22,410 bases of DNA from Ruminococcaceae bacterium UBA7030 (GCA_002494125.1 DLBD01000064.1:1-22410); one strand, 5' to 3'; shown: positions 1 to 7,829, numbered from the stretch's first letter. Program-made: numbers and translations. The notes: a model not told the origin generated them from the letters alone.

Positions 1-165
1 TTCATCCGCACCTTCGTGCCCTTCCTCGCGGGCATGGGCGGCATGCACTGGAAGAACTTCGTGGTCTACAACGTGCTGGGCGGCATCACGTGGTCGTCGA
101 TCTTCATCCTGCTCGGATACCTTGTGGGCGGGATTCCCGCCGTGCAGGAGCATTTCGGAATCAAC
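1..165 (+). other. GC-rich fragment encoding the end of a DedA (SNARE-associated/VTT) protein
   Basis: The translation begins FIRTFVPFLAGMGGM and continues through YNVLGGITWSSIFILLGYLVGG to IPAVQEHFG. This follows the DedA pattern of an Arg-containing re-entrant segment, P-x-x-AGM, an Asn-x-x-Gly-x-x-x-Trp helix and a Gly-rich turn. DedA proteins are membrane proteins, several acting as lipid flippases. The final DedA helix that should follow IPxVxExF is missing, and the MFS sequence takes over. Third codon positions are almost all G or C here (ttc, cgc, acc, gtg, ctg), unlike everything downstream. The exact break point is uncertain, between about 155 and 175. Confidence 0.65.
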
Positions 166-1218
166 GACAAAAACGGTTTTGCAAAACCGTTTGATATTCT
201 TGATATATATAACGGTCAGGAGGGACTTCTTTATAAATTCCTTCCCGCACTCATTATAATGGCGGCAGTCGGCGCATTCCTCAATGTTGTTCCATACTTC
301 TTCTATGATTTTACAGAGAAGAAGCAGAAAAGCATCATTCGTGTTCTCCAGGTTAGAGCACTATTTGAGGACTACTCAAACGACGCGCTTAAAAACACAC
401 AGATTGTCGAGGCTCTTGACCTCGTTGAAAACGCAAGGGAGATGGCTGTTGCGCAGCCGAAAGAATCGTCAAAGAGCTTCTACCTCAAGGGTGCGGAAAA
501 TCGAAAGCAGGGTAAAAAGGATTACCGCGAAGCTTTGAATTACAACGAGGAAATAGAAATTTCTCAGTTTGTATGTCAGGAGCTTGACAAGTTTGAATCA
601 GAACTCGGCAAACATAAAATAAGCGTTTATACTGAAATTTTTAACGGCGGTCTTGACTACATAAAAAACATCAATAATGAAGATGTTAAAGCGGAAGTCA
701 AGGAGGCAAAAGCGCTTCCAAAAGCAACTGCCGAAGAAAAAGAATTCCGTGCTTTTCGAATTGAACTTGCCAAGAGTAAGCTCGCCGCTAAAAAGGCTTA
801 CGACAAGTATTACAGCGGTGATGCGGATTTCAAAGAACCTGATATGAAAGCGCTCACAGAACTCTTTGATAAGGAAAGTGAGCTTGACAAGGCTATCTTC
901 GACGCTTCTGCAAATAAGGGCGACAAGGCTCTTGCAAAACAGCTTACCGCCGAAAAGAAGGAGATAACAGATAAAGAAAAGGTTCTTATGGATGAATTCG
1001 CAAAATTCAACAGAGCCGCAAAGCCTTATAATGACTCAAAGAAGCTTCTAAACCAGAAAGAAAGCTACAGTCATCTTGAAGAGATTAAGGCACTTTATGA
1101 CGACGCTAAATTAGCTGCGGAAAAGGAAGAAGCTGAGGCTAAAGAACAGGCTGAAATCAAGCGCCTTGAAGAAGAGGCTGAGCTTGAGGCACGCAAAAAA
1201 TCAAAAAAGAATAAGTAA
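1..1218 (+). CDS. Chimeric reading frame: DedA fragment joined to the C-terminal part of an MFS sugar carrier
   Basis: The frame is open from base 1, so the 5' end lies outside the window; there is no credible start inside it. Codons 1 to about 55 match the end of a DedA membrane protein (see separate entry). From about codon 57 the protein looks like the end of an MFS carrier of the glycoside-pentoside-hexuronide type found in Clostridia. It has one last hydrophobic segment (ALIIMAAVGAFLNVVPYFF), then FYDFTEKKQ, then roughly 300 charged residues. That tail is rich in Lys, Glu and Ala, probably helical and coiled-coil, and ends in a Lys-rich tip. It would be cytoplasmic. The substrate cannot be told from this part. 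The MFS assignment is from recall of family features and is moderate. The fusion itself is unlikely to be a natural protein, because both halves lack parts of their membrane domains. Confidence 0.6.
   Translation, partial: FIRTFVPFLAGMGGMHWKNFVVYNVLGGITWSSIFILLGYLVGGIPAVQEHFGINDKNGFAKPFDILDIYNGQEGLLYKFLPALIIMAAVGAFLNVVPYFFYDFTEKKQKSIIRVLQVRALFEDYSNDALKNTQIVEALDLVENAREMAVAQPKESSKSFYLKGAENRKQGKKDYREALNYNEEIEISQFVCQELDKFESELGKHKISVYTEIFNGGLDYIKNINNEDVKAEVKEAKALPKATAEEKEFRAFRIELAKSKLAAKKAYDKYYSGDADFKEPDMKALTELFDKESELDKAIFDASANKGDKALAKQLTAEKKEITDKEKVLMDEFAKFNRAAKPYNDSKKLLNQKESYSHLEEIKALYDDAKLAAEKEEAEAKEQAEIKRLEEEAELEARKKSKKNK
171..192. repeat. Perfect 22-bp palindrome at the composition break
   Basis: The left arm AAACGGTTTTG is followed directly by its exact reverse complement, with no spacer. 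It lies where GC-rich DedA codons give way to AT-rich MFS codons. It is in frame, encoding KNGFAKPF. It may be native MFS coding sequence, or may have helped create the join. Confidence 0.7.
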
Positions 1219-1222
1219 GAGC

Positions 1223-1268
1223 AAAACCTCATTTCAGCATATAATGTAATGTGCAGAAATGAGGTTTT
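1223..1268 (+). terminator. 13-bp hairpin after the MFS gene, overlapping the next ribosome site
   Basis: The arms AAAACCTCATTTC (1223-1235) and GAAATGAGGTTTT (1256-1268) are exact complements around a 20-base loop. The 3' arm ends in TTTT, then AT, so it could act as a Rho-independent terminator for the MFS gene. The same 3' arm contains GAGG (1261-1264), the only good Shine-Dalgarno for the ATG at 1272. Folding would therefore also hide that ribosome site. Confidence 0.6.
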
Positions 1269-1271
1269 ATT

Positions 1272-1487
1272 ATGGAATTATTTATTAAAGTCGGCTCGGT
1301 AACTAACGCCCAAAGGGGTCAGAGAATATTGAGAAACTACGGTTACCGTGCAAATATTAAGCGAGTTTCAAATCCGCTAAAGGACGAGGGCTGCGGCTAT
1401 GCGCTGCAGGTTACAGCAAATGATAATACTCCCGTATCAATTCTTCAGAATAATGCCGTGTCGGTTAGGGGAGTTGATGTCGTTTGA
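1272..1487 (+). CDS. DUF3343 family protein (putative Se/S carrier-like)
   Basis: This 71-residue protein has the pattern of the DUF3343 family. An N-terminal MELFIKVGSVTNAQRGQRIL strand-helix is followed by a Cys-containing turn (DEGCGYALQV, Cys41) and a C-terminal strand. DUF3343 proteins are small, of unproven function, and often sit beside cysteine-desulfurase-like genes or selenium genes, so a role in carrying sulfur or selenium has been proposed. Here the stop codon overlaps the TTG start of just such an aminotransferase, which fits a two-gene operon. The ATG is preceded by GAGG at 7-base spacing, inside the hairpin described above. Family call fairly sure; function inferred. Confidence 0.7.
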   Translation: MELFIKVGSVTNAQRGQRILRNYGYRANIKRVSNPLKDEGCGYALQVTANDNTPVSILQNNAVSVRGVDVV

Positions 1488-2614
1488 TATATTTTGATAA
1501 CAGCGCAACCACAAATCCGAAACCGCACAAGGTGATTTTTGAAGCATATAATTCTCTTGTTAATTACAGTTACAACAGCGGCAGGGGAGGATATAATTCC
1601 TCCCTTAGCGCAGCTGATAAAATATATACGGTTCGTGAGCGCCTTTCCTCATTGACAGGCGCTTTGCCGCAGAATATTGTCTTTACCCAAAACTGCACCT
1701 TTGCCCTAAATACCGCAATCAAAGGGCTTGCACAAAAGGGTAGCCATGTTCTTATATCATCTCTTGAACACAATGCCGTATTACGCCCGGTTTATGCGCT
1801 TTCAAAAGCAAATGTTATCACATTTGATGTTGTTCCTTTTTATCCCGATAAAGCTCAACAGGTCAAGGCGTTTGAAGAAAGAATCAGGAGTAATACCTCT
1901 CTGATAGTCTGCACCATGGCTTCGAACGTTTTCGGCTGTGTTATGCCTTACAGAGAAATCGGCGCACTTGCCAAACGATGCGGCATATCCTTCGTTGTTG
2001 ACGCAGCACAGGGACTCGGAATACTCGATGTTGATATAAAGCGGGATAATATTGACGTTCTTTGCTGTGCCGGTCATAAGGGACTTTACGGCCCGATGGC
2101 ACTCGGCTTTATGGCAGTAGGAGAGAATGTTTCATTTGCTCCTCTTGCAGAAGGGGGAACAGGTTCTCTTTCATCAAGTGAAGAGATGCCCGATATCCTT
2201 CCTGACAGATTTGAAGCAGGTACGCTTTCAAATCCGCTTATTGCCGGACTTGGGGCGGGTGCTGAATTTGTAATGAATTGGGGAATTGATAAAATCTATA
2301 ACCACGAGTTAACGCTTATCAGGCGAATATATGAGACTGTTTCATCTTACGATAAGGTGATTCTTTATACTCCGTATCCGAAAAAGGATGAATGTGTTCC
2401 TATTTTATCCTTTAATATAGAAGGTAGGCAAAGCGAGGAAACGGCGCAGCTTCTTTCCGAGAAAAATATAGCTGTCAGGGGAGGACTCCACTGCGCACCT
2501 CTTGCCCACAAATGCTTTTCGACGCTTGACAGCGGAACGGTCAGAATCAGCCCGTCACTATTTACCACTAAAAAAGAATGTGAATTTTTAATAAACTGTA
2601 TAAAAAAACTTTAA
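1484..2614 (+). CDS. Class V aminotransferase, cysteine desulfurase/selenocysteine lyase-like
   Basis: This 376-residue PLP enzyme has a very short N-terminus that opens MIYFDNSATT, which marks the clade of desulfurase-like proteins common in Clostridia. The cofactor and active-site residues are visible: His96 in SLEHNA, Asp173 in VVDAAQ, the PLP lysine Lys199 in AGHKG, the likely catalytic Cys337 in GLHCAP, and Arg354 in TVRIS. The reaction would be removal of sulfur (or selenium) from cysteine (or selenocysteine), handed on as persulfide. The start is TTG at 1484: an in-frame stop at 1475-1477 rules out anything much earlier, and the stop of the DUF3343 gene overlaps it, so translation is probably coupled. 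It is not near iscU-like genes, so general Fe-S assembly is less likely than a specialised role with its small partner. Confidence 0.8.
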   Translation: MIYFDNSATTNPKPHKVIFEAYNSLVNYSYNSGRGGYNSSLSAADKIYTVRERLSSLTGALPQNIVFTQNCTFALNTAIKGLAQKGSHVLISSLEHNAVLRPVYALSKANVITFDVVPFYPDKAQQVKAFEERIRSNTSLIVCTMASNVFGCVMPYREIGALAKRCGISFVVDAAQGLGILDVDIKRDNIDVLCCAGHKGLYGPMALGFMAVGENVSFAPLAEGGTGSLSSSEEMPDILPDRFEAGTLSNPLIAGLGAGAEFVMNWGIDKIYNHELTLIRRIYETVSSYDKVILYTPYPKKDECVPILSFNIEGRQSEETAQLLSEKNIAVRGGLHCAPLAHKCFSTLDSGTVRISPSLFTTKKECEFLINCIKKL

Positions 2615-2640
2615 TTTCGCTTTATTTATTTTTATTTGTG

Positions 2641-2649
2641 TGTTATTAT
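2641..2649 (+). promoter_or_regulatory. Extended -10 promoter for cdaA
   Basis: TGT-TATTAT forms an extended -10 box about 30 bases before the cdaA start. A -35 box 17 bases further up (TTTATT, 2621-2626) is poor, so recognition would rest on the TG extension. Confidence 0.4.
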
Positions 2650-2678
2650 ATAAATAATAATAAATTAAGGTGTTAAAA

Positions 2679-3548
2679 ATGTTTGACAATATTACAGAGT
2701 ATTTCAACAAAATAATAAGTGTTTTCTCCACCTTTTCAATATCTGACTTTCTTGATATTGTTCTCGTTGCGGTAATTATCTATATCTGTATGCGAATTAT
2801 AAGAGAAACAAGAGCAATGCAGCTTCTCAAGGGACTTGTATTTCTTCTTGTTATTTACGGCATTGTAACTCTTCTCGGAATGGACGCTTCAAGTATTATC
2901 TTCAAGTCGATTTTTTCAAATATTCTTATTATTGCGGTAATCCTCTTCGGTCCCGAAATAAGAAGTATTCTTGAACAGGTGGGACTCGGTGCAACTACCC
3001 GAAGTATAAAAACAATAATACACCCTGGCGTAGCTGTTGAAATTGCTGAAATGAGCGAGGCTATTGAGGCTGTATGTAAAGCCTGCTCGGATATGAGCGA
3101 CCAGAAAATCGGCGCTTTAATCTGCTTTGAAAAGGATACGCTTATCGGCGATGTTGTTCAGACAGGTACCGAGCTTAACGCAAAGGTTTCGCGCCAGCTC
3201 ATCGAAAATATCTTTTTCCCAAAGTCACCGCTTCACGACGGCGCTATGGTTATCCGTGACGGCAAGGTGCTTGCAGCAGGCTGCATCCTTCCATTGACTA
3301 AAAAGACTGTATCATCCGCTCTTGGCACAAGGCACAGGGCGGGTATAGGCCTTACCGAACAAAGTGACGCAATCGTCGTTATAGTAAGTGAGGAAACGGG
3401 TGCAATCTCCGTTGTAAAAAACGGCGTGCTTGACCGTGACATTTCTGACGGTGATTTAAGAGATATTCTTAATTCGGAATTCATTCTAAGCGGTACGTCC
3501 TCCGACGACAAGATTATAACAAGACTTGTAAGGAGGGTGAAAAAATAA
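2679..3548 (+). CDS. cdaA: Diadenylate cyclase CdaA (c-di-AMP synthase)
   Basis: CdaA is a membrane-bound enzyme that condenses two ATP into cyclic di-AMP, the messenger controlling potassium, osmotic balance and cell-wall stability in Firmicutes. The N-terminal third holds about three membrane helices (LDIVLVAVIIYICMRII, then LLKGLVFLLVIYGIVTLLG, then IFSNILIIAVILFGP). The DAC catalytic domain follows, with DGA at 187-189 and TRHR at 217-220. The length of 289 residues is usual. I chose the ATG at 2679 because AAGG (2667-2670) lies 8 bases before it; a GTG at 2670 is in frame but overlaps that site. The stop overlaps the start of cdaR by one base, the conserved cdaA-cdaR arrangement. The glmM gene that often completes this operon is absent here. 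Confidence 0.93.
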   Translation: MFDNITEYFNKIISVFSTFSISDFLDIVLVAVIIYICMRIIRETRAMQLLKGLVFLLVIYGIVTLLGMDASSIIFKSIFSNILIIAVILFGPEIRSILEQVGLGATTRSIKTIIHPGVAVEIAEMSEAIEAVCKACSDMSDQKIGALICFEKDTLIGDVVQTGTELNAKVSRQLIENIFFPKSPLHDGAMVIRDGKVLAAGCILPLTKKTVSSALGTRHRAGIGLTEQSDAIVVIVSEETGAISVVKNGVLDRDISDGDLRDILNSEFILSGTSSDDKIITRLVRRVKK

Positions 3549-4822
3549 TGGCTGAAAAAAAGCATAGGGAATTCACCCTTAGAAAGTTTGTATATAACGA
3601 TAAGTATCTTATCTTTATTTCAATAGTTGCCGCCATAATCATCTGGGTTGGCACATCAATGAATTTATCGCCCGAAACGACAAAGACAATCACTGTTCCT
3701 GTTGCAATAAACTTTGACGACACGGCTGCCGATCAGCTTGGTCTTAAGTGCTATGGCGATGAAACAATTGACGTTGAGGTAACAGTCAGCTGTAAAAAAT
3801 ATCTTGCAAGGGATATTTCAGCCGATAACATTGATGTAAGTCTTCAGACAAATGTTGTTACAACGAACGGTTTTATTGATGTTCCGATAATTGTTGATAC
3901 TGACAGCTCTGACTACACTGTTCAAAGCTATTTCCCGACAACGTATCACGCATATTTTGATGTTGAGGAATCACGTGTAATGGACATTAATGTAAACTAC
4001 TCCTCGACAAATTATGCGAAAGACGGATATGTAATGGGTACACCGCTTCTTAGCGAGACCTCTGTTACCCTTTCAGGTCCGAAATCATATATGTCTACCG
4101 TTGTCGATTTGGTTGCAGACGTTGATATCGAAGGCGGTTTAACCGCTACAAAGACTATTGACCTTGATGTTAAGCCAATTGACGCATACGGAAATACAGT
4201 TGACTTTATCAAAGTCAGCGGTAAGGCTGATGTTATTTCGCTTACCATCCCGATACTAAAACAAACCACTCTTGATGTCACTGCTTCGCTTACTAATAAG
4301 CCTACAGGGCTGACTGATGATATAACTATATCTTATAGCGTTAATAAGGTTAATGCCGGTGTGCTTGAAGAGGCGAATATCAAAAGTGCAAATATCGGTA
4401 CTATAGATTATTCACAGCTTTCAGTCGGTGAAAATGTGTTCACCTTTAACGTAGAAAAGCTTGAAAGCATTGTTATCCTGGACGATATAAGTGAAATTAC
4501 GGCTACCGTAACCGTGCCTGATACCTATACAACAAAAACAGTAAATATTAATTCAAATAATGTTACTGTAAGTAATGTCCCGACAGGTTACAATTACTCG
4601 CTTGAGGGCTTAAGCTCAACAACATTAACCCTTGTCGGAACTGAGGCTGACCTTGAAAAGCTTTCCTCGAGTAATATTTCTCTTGTAATTGATATGTCAT
4701 CGGTAACTACTGACAATATCAAACTCGGAGTGAATTCATACAGTGCTGAAGCCGCTATTGAGGGTTCAAATACCTGCTGGGTTTACGGAAGCTATAGTGT
4801 AAATGTAAATCTGTATGAGTAA
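3548..4822 (+). CDS. cdaR: CdaR, YbbR-domain regulator of CdaA
   Basis: This 424-residue protein has a single N-terminal membrane helix (YLIFISIVAAIIIWVGTSM, residues about 19-37) followed by an extracytoplasmic region of repeated beta-rich YbbR domains. Each contains the typical turn of the form G.....V.V.GP, as in ETSVTLSGPKSYM and STTLTLVGTEADL. CdaR binds CdaA and modulates c-di-AMP synthesis, probably sensing events outside the membrane. The start ATG shares its A with the cdaA stop (TAATG) and has an AGGAGG ribosome site about 10 bases upstream inside cdaA. The pair is therefore translationally coupled. The domain count (three or four) cannot be fixed by eye. Confidence 0.9.
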   Translation: MAEKKHREFTLRKFVYNDKYLIFISIVAAIIIWVGTSMNLSPETTKTITVPVAINFDDTAADQLGLKCYGDETIDVEVTVSCKKYLARDISADNIDVSLQTNVVTTNGFIDVPIIVDTDSSDYTVQSYFPTTYHAYFDVEESRVMDINVNYSSTNYAKDGYVMGTPLLSETSVTLSGPKSYMSTVVDLVADVDIEGGLTATKTIDLDVKPIDAYGNTVDFIKVSGKADVISLTIPILKQTTLDVTASLTNKPTGLTDDITISYSVNKVNAGVLEEANIKSANIGTIDYSQLSVGENVFTFNVEKLESIVILDDISEITATVTVPDTYTTKTVNINSNNVTVSNVPTGYNYSLEGLSSTTLTLVGTEADLEKLSSSNISLVIDMSSVTTDNIKLGVNSYSAEAAIEGSNTCWVYGSYSVNVNLYE

Positions 4823-4827
4823 AAAAT

Positions 4828-4856
4828 AAAGGAGTTGTCAAACGACAACTCCTTTT
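4828..4856. terminator. Bidirectional terminator between cdaR and rodA
   Basis: The stem GGAGTTGTC / GACAACTCC has a 4-base AAAC loop, is preceded by an A-run and followed by TTTT. It works for cdaR on the plus strand and for rodA on the minus strand, where the A-run becomes the T tail. Confidence 0.88.
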
Positions 4857-4866
4857 ATAATTGTTA

Positions 4867-6009
4867 TTAAGTGTAAAACAGCGACTGGCTTTGCGCTTTT
4901 GAATACCTGTAAACACTCATTGCAATACCGAGTGCAAGATAAATACAAAGCGATGAGGAACCGCCCGCAGAAAACAGGGGAAGGGTAATTCCGATACAAG
5001 GAAGCCACGAAAGCTCCATTCCCACATTGATAAACATTTGCGCAAACAGCATTACGGAAATGCCGCTGCACATAAGATAACCGACATTATCCCTTGCATG
5101 AAGTCCCGTGTTAAGAACTTTAAGAATAAGTATCAAAAGTATAAGTATGACGGCCATAGCGCCGATGTAGCCAAACTCTTCGCCGGCAACAGTAAGCACC
5201 ATATCGTTTTCATTTTCGGGAACAGAACCGCTTTGCGTCATTGTCCCTTTAAGAAATCCCTGGCCGAGAAGTCCTCCGCTTCCGAGAGCTATTTTTCCGT
5301 TAGTCTGCTGATAAAGAGTATCCGCATACTGTTCAGGGTAAAACAGCGCCGTAATTCGCTCTCGCTGAATTCCGTTGATTATGCCGAACCTCCATGCAAT
5401 TGCAAAACCTACTATTATAGCGCAGATACCTGCAACAAAGTAGCCGATATTAACCCTTGCAAAGAAAAGCATACCAATAAACATCAGCATAAATATTAAT
5501 GCAGATCCTGCGTCACCGGTAGCAATAACAAGTGCAATCGGAACAAGTCCGTGGATAACAAGCGGTATTATCGTCTTAATTCGGTTAATGTTATCCTTAA
5601 CTCTGTCAAGATGATAGGAAAAGGATATAATAAAGCCTACCTTAAGGAGCTCTGACGGCTGAAAGTAAAACACCTTCAAATCAAGCCACGACCTTGCGTC
5701 CTGCCTTGCATTCGGTGCAACTCCGAAAAACATCGTAAACACCATCAGTCCAACGCAGCCTGCCGCGATTAATGGCCAGTATTTCGATATAATTTCGTAG
5801 TCAATGTTTGAAACAACAAAGGCTATGATAAGTCCGAGCATTACCGAAACAAGCATTGACCTTACGTCACTTGTTATAAGTTTACCGTCCTTAAGTCGTG
5901 AGAAGGTAGCACTGTAAACAAGCATAAGACCGTATGCGGATGCTGCCAAAGCAGAGATTACCGTTACATAATCAAGCGAGCCGAAATATCCGATTTTCTT
6001 TTGCTCCAT
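4867..6009 (-). CDS. rodA: RodA-type SEDS peptidoglycan glycosyltransferase
   Basis: This 380-residue polytopic membrane protein of the SEDS family (RodA/FtsW/SpoVE) has about ten hydrophobic segments. SEDS proteins polymerise lipid II into glycan strands together with a class B penicillin-binding protein. Visible family features are SWLDLKVFYFQPSELLKVG in the first third, ATGDAGSALIF, the conserved ENENDMVLTVAGEEFGYIG stretch with its key Asp, and the C-terminal GITLPLFSAGGSSSL. The N-terminus and moderate length fit RodA better than FtsW. SpoVE cannot be excluded in a spore former. It converges on cdaR and diverges from fhs, so it is a single-gene unit with its own promoter. Its ribosome site is unusually far from the ATG (see findings). 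Confidence 0.88.
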   Translation of the reverse strand: MEQKKIGYFGSLDYVTVISALAASAYGLMLVYSATFSRLKDGKLITSDVRSMLVSVMLGLIIAFVVSNIDYEIISKYWPLIAAGCVGLMVFTMFFGVAPNARQDARSWLDLKVFYFQPSELLKVGFIISFSYHLDRVKDNINRIKTIIPLVIHGLVPIALVIATGDAGSALIFMLMFIGMLFFARVNIGYFVAGICAIIVGFAIAWRFGIINGIQRERITALFYPEQYADTLYQQTNGKIALGSGGLLGQGFLKGTMTQSGSVPENENDMVLTVAGEEFGYIGAMAVILILLILILKVLNTGLHARDNVGYLMCSGISVMLFAQMFINVGMELSWLPCIGITLPLFSAGGSSSLCIYLALGIAMSVYRYSKAQSQSLFYT

Positions 6010-6047
6010 TATTAAAGCATTACCTCCTTTTATTTATTGTATTCTTT

Positions 6048-6076
6048 ATTATATAAAAACTCTTGTTACTTTTCAA
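6048..6076 (-). promoter_or_regulatory. Sigma-A promoter of rodA
   Basis: On the minus strand TTGAAA (6076-6071) and TATAAT (6053-6048) are separated by exactly 17 bases, about 40 bases upstream of the rodA start. Confidence 0.8.
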
Positions 6077-6119
6077 GAGAGAATATATAAAAATAGTTCT
6101 TTATAATTTTAACTATATG

Positions 6120-6128
6120 TGTTATAAT
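6120..6128 (+). promoter_or_regulatory. Extended -10 promoter of fhs
   Basis: TGT-TATAAT is a perfect extended -10 box. TTTATA (6100-6105) lies 17 bases upstream as a weak -35. The ribosome site AAGGAG follows at 6146-6151, eight bases before the fhs ATG. Confidence 0.65.
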
Positions 6129-6158
6129 ATTTGTCAATAAATATTAAGGAGTATAATT

Positions 6159-7829
6159 ATGCTTACAGATATTGAAATAGCACAGCAGGCTGATATGCTT
6201 AAGATTAAGGATGTCGCCGCTAAAATCGGTATTAAAGAGGACGAGCTCGAGCCTTACGGCCATTATAAAGCAAAGCTTTCCGACGAGCTTCTTGACAGAA
6301 TTAAGAATAATGAAGATGGTAAGCTTGTACTTGTAACAGCTGTTAACCCTACCCCTGCGGGCGAGGGCAAGACAACCGTTTCAATCGGACTCGGTCAGGG
6401 TATGAACAAGCTGGGATTGAATGCGGTAATAGCGCTTCGTGAACCGTCACTCGGTCCGGTATTCGGTATCAAAGGCGGTGCAGCAGGCGGCGGATATTCC
6501 CAGGTTGTACCTATGGAGGATATCAATCTTCATTTCACAGGCGATATGCATGCAATCACAAGTGCTAACAATCTTATGTGTGCAATTCTTGATAATCATA
6601 TTCAGCAGGGTAATGAGCTTGGTATCGACCAAAGAAGAGTACTTGTAAAGCGTTGTCTTGATATGAATGACAGAGCGCTTCGTAATATTGTATGTTCTCT
6701 CGGTGGTAAGCTCAACGGTATTCCTCGCGAGGACCATTTCATAATTACAGTTGCATCAGAGGTTATGGCTATTCTCTGTCTTGCAGAGGATTTACACGAC
6801 CTTAAAAGAAGACTCGGCAATATTCTTGTTGCTTATACTTATGACGGTAAGCCTGTTTACTGTAAGGATATAAAGGCTGACGGAGCAATGACCGTTCTTC
6901 TCAAGGACGCTATTAAGCCAAACCTTGTTCAGACGCTTGAAAATACCCCTGCAATTATGCACGGCGGACCTTTTGCAAACATTGCGCACGGTTGTAATTC
7001 TATCAGGGCGACAAAGACTGCGCTTAAGCTTGGAGATTATTGTATAACAGAAGCCGGCTTCGGATCGGATCTCGGCGCTGAAAAGTTCCTTGATATTAAG
7101 TGCCGTTTTGCAGGATTGAAGCCTTCCTGTATTGTTTTGGTTTCAACAGTTCGTTCAATGAAGTATAACGGCGGAATTAAAAAGGAAGATTTAAAGACCA
7201 CCTTTGATATGAATGCTCTTGAAAAAGGTTGTGTAAATCTTCTTGCACATATTGAAAATCTTAAAAAGTTCGGCGTTCCGGTTGTTGTGGCAATCAACCA
7301 TTTCAACGAGGATACTGAAGAGGAAATTGCTTTCGTTGAAAAGCTTTGCAAGGATAATGGCGCTGACTTTGCACTTACCGACTGTTTTAAGGATGGCGGT
7401 GCGGGCTCTGCTGATCTTGCAAAAAAGGTTGTTGCAGCATGTGAGAAGGAGAATAATTTCCATCCGCTGTATGATATCAATATGTCCGTCTATGAAAAGA
7501 TTGAAACTATCGCAAAAGAAATTTACGGCGCAAGCGGCGTTGATTATACTAAGGACGCTAAAAAGAGCATTGAAGAGTTTATCGCCCTCGGAGCTGATAA
7601 AATGCCCGTATGTATGGCGAAAACTCAGTACAGTCTTTCGGATAACCCTCAGGCTCTTGGCAGACCAAAGGATTTCAGAATTACTGTTTCTTCTGCAAGC
7701 CTTTCAAACGGCGCAGGCTTTCTCGTTTGCCAGACAGGTTCGATTATGACAATGCCCGGTCTTTCAAAATCTCCTGCAGCTTATAGCATAGATATTGACG
7801 AAGACGGAAACACAGTAGGACTTTTCTGA
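6159..7829 (+). CDS. fhs: Formate-tetrahydrofolate ligase
   Basis: This enzyme uses ATP to join formate to tetrahydrofolate, giving 10-formyl-THF for purine synthesis, initiator tRNA formylation or the methyl branch of the acetyl-CoA pathway. At 556 residues it is the usual bacterial length. Visible features are the P-loop-like PTPAGEGKTT (64-73), followed by the REPSLGPVFGIKGGAAGGG stretch, GDMHAITSANN, and HGGPFANIAHGCNS. No other Wood-Ljungdahl gene is in the window, so acetogenesis cannot be claimed; many non-acetogenic Clostridia have fhs. The stop overlaps the tsaE start (TGATG), which puts it first in an operon with tsaE and tsaB. Confidence 0.96.
   Translation: MLTDIEIAQQADMLKIKDVAAKIGIKEDELEPYGHYKAKLSDELLDRIKNNEDGKLVLVTAVNPTPAGEGKTTVSIGLGQGMNKLGLNAVIALREPSLGPVFGIKGGAAGGGYSQVVPMEDINLHFTGDMHAITSANNLMCAILDNHIQQGNELGIDQRRVLVKRCLDMNDRALRNIVCSLGGKLNGIPREDHFIITVASEVMAILCLAEDLHDLKRRLGNILVAYTYDGKPVYCKDIKADGAMTVLLKDAIKPNLVQTLENTPAIMHGGPFANIAHGCNSIRATKTALKLGDYCITEAGFGSDLGAEKFLDIKCRFAGLKPSCIVLVSTVRSMKYNGGIKKEDLKTTFDMNALEKGCVNLLAHIENLKKFGVPVVVAINHFNEDTEEEIAFVEKLCKDNGADFALTDCFKDGGAGSADLAKKVVAACEKENNFHPLYDINMSVYEKIETIAKEIYGASGVDYTKDAKKSIEEFIALGADKMPVCMAKTQYSLSDNPQALGRPKDFRITVSSASLSNGAGFLVCQTGSIMTMPGLSKSPAAYSIDIDEDGNTVGLF

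Noticed and set aside
5038..5499. 153-residue open frame on the plus strand inside rodA
   Set aside because: It lies opposite the strongly conserved SEDS coding sequence, has no ribosome site and looks like no family.
4867..6009. FtsW rather than RodA
   Set aside because: Length and single-gene context fit RodA better and no division cluster is present, although SpoVE cannot be fully excluded.
6129..6158. Riboswitch in the fhs leader
   Set aside because: The leader between promoter and ribosome site is too short for any known class.
7243..7749. 168-residue open frame in another phase of fhs
   Set aside because: The fhs frame carries every conserved motif across this stretch; the alternative is a low-complexity shadow.
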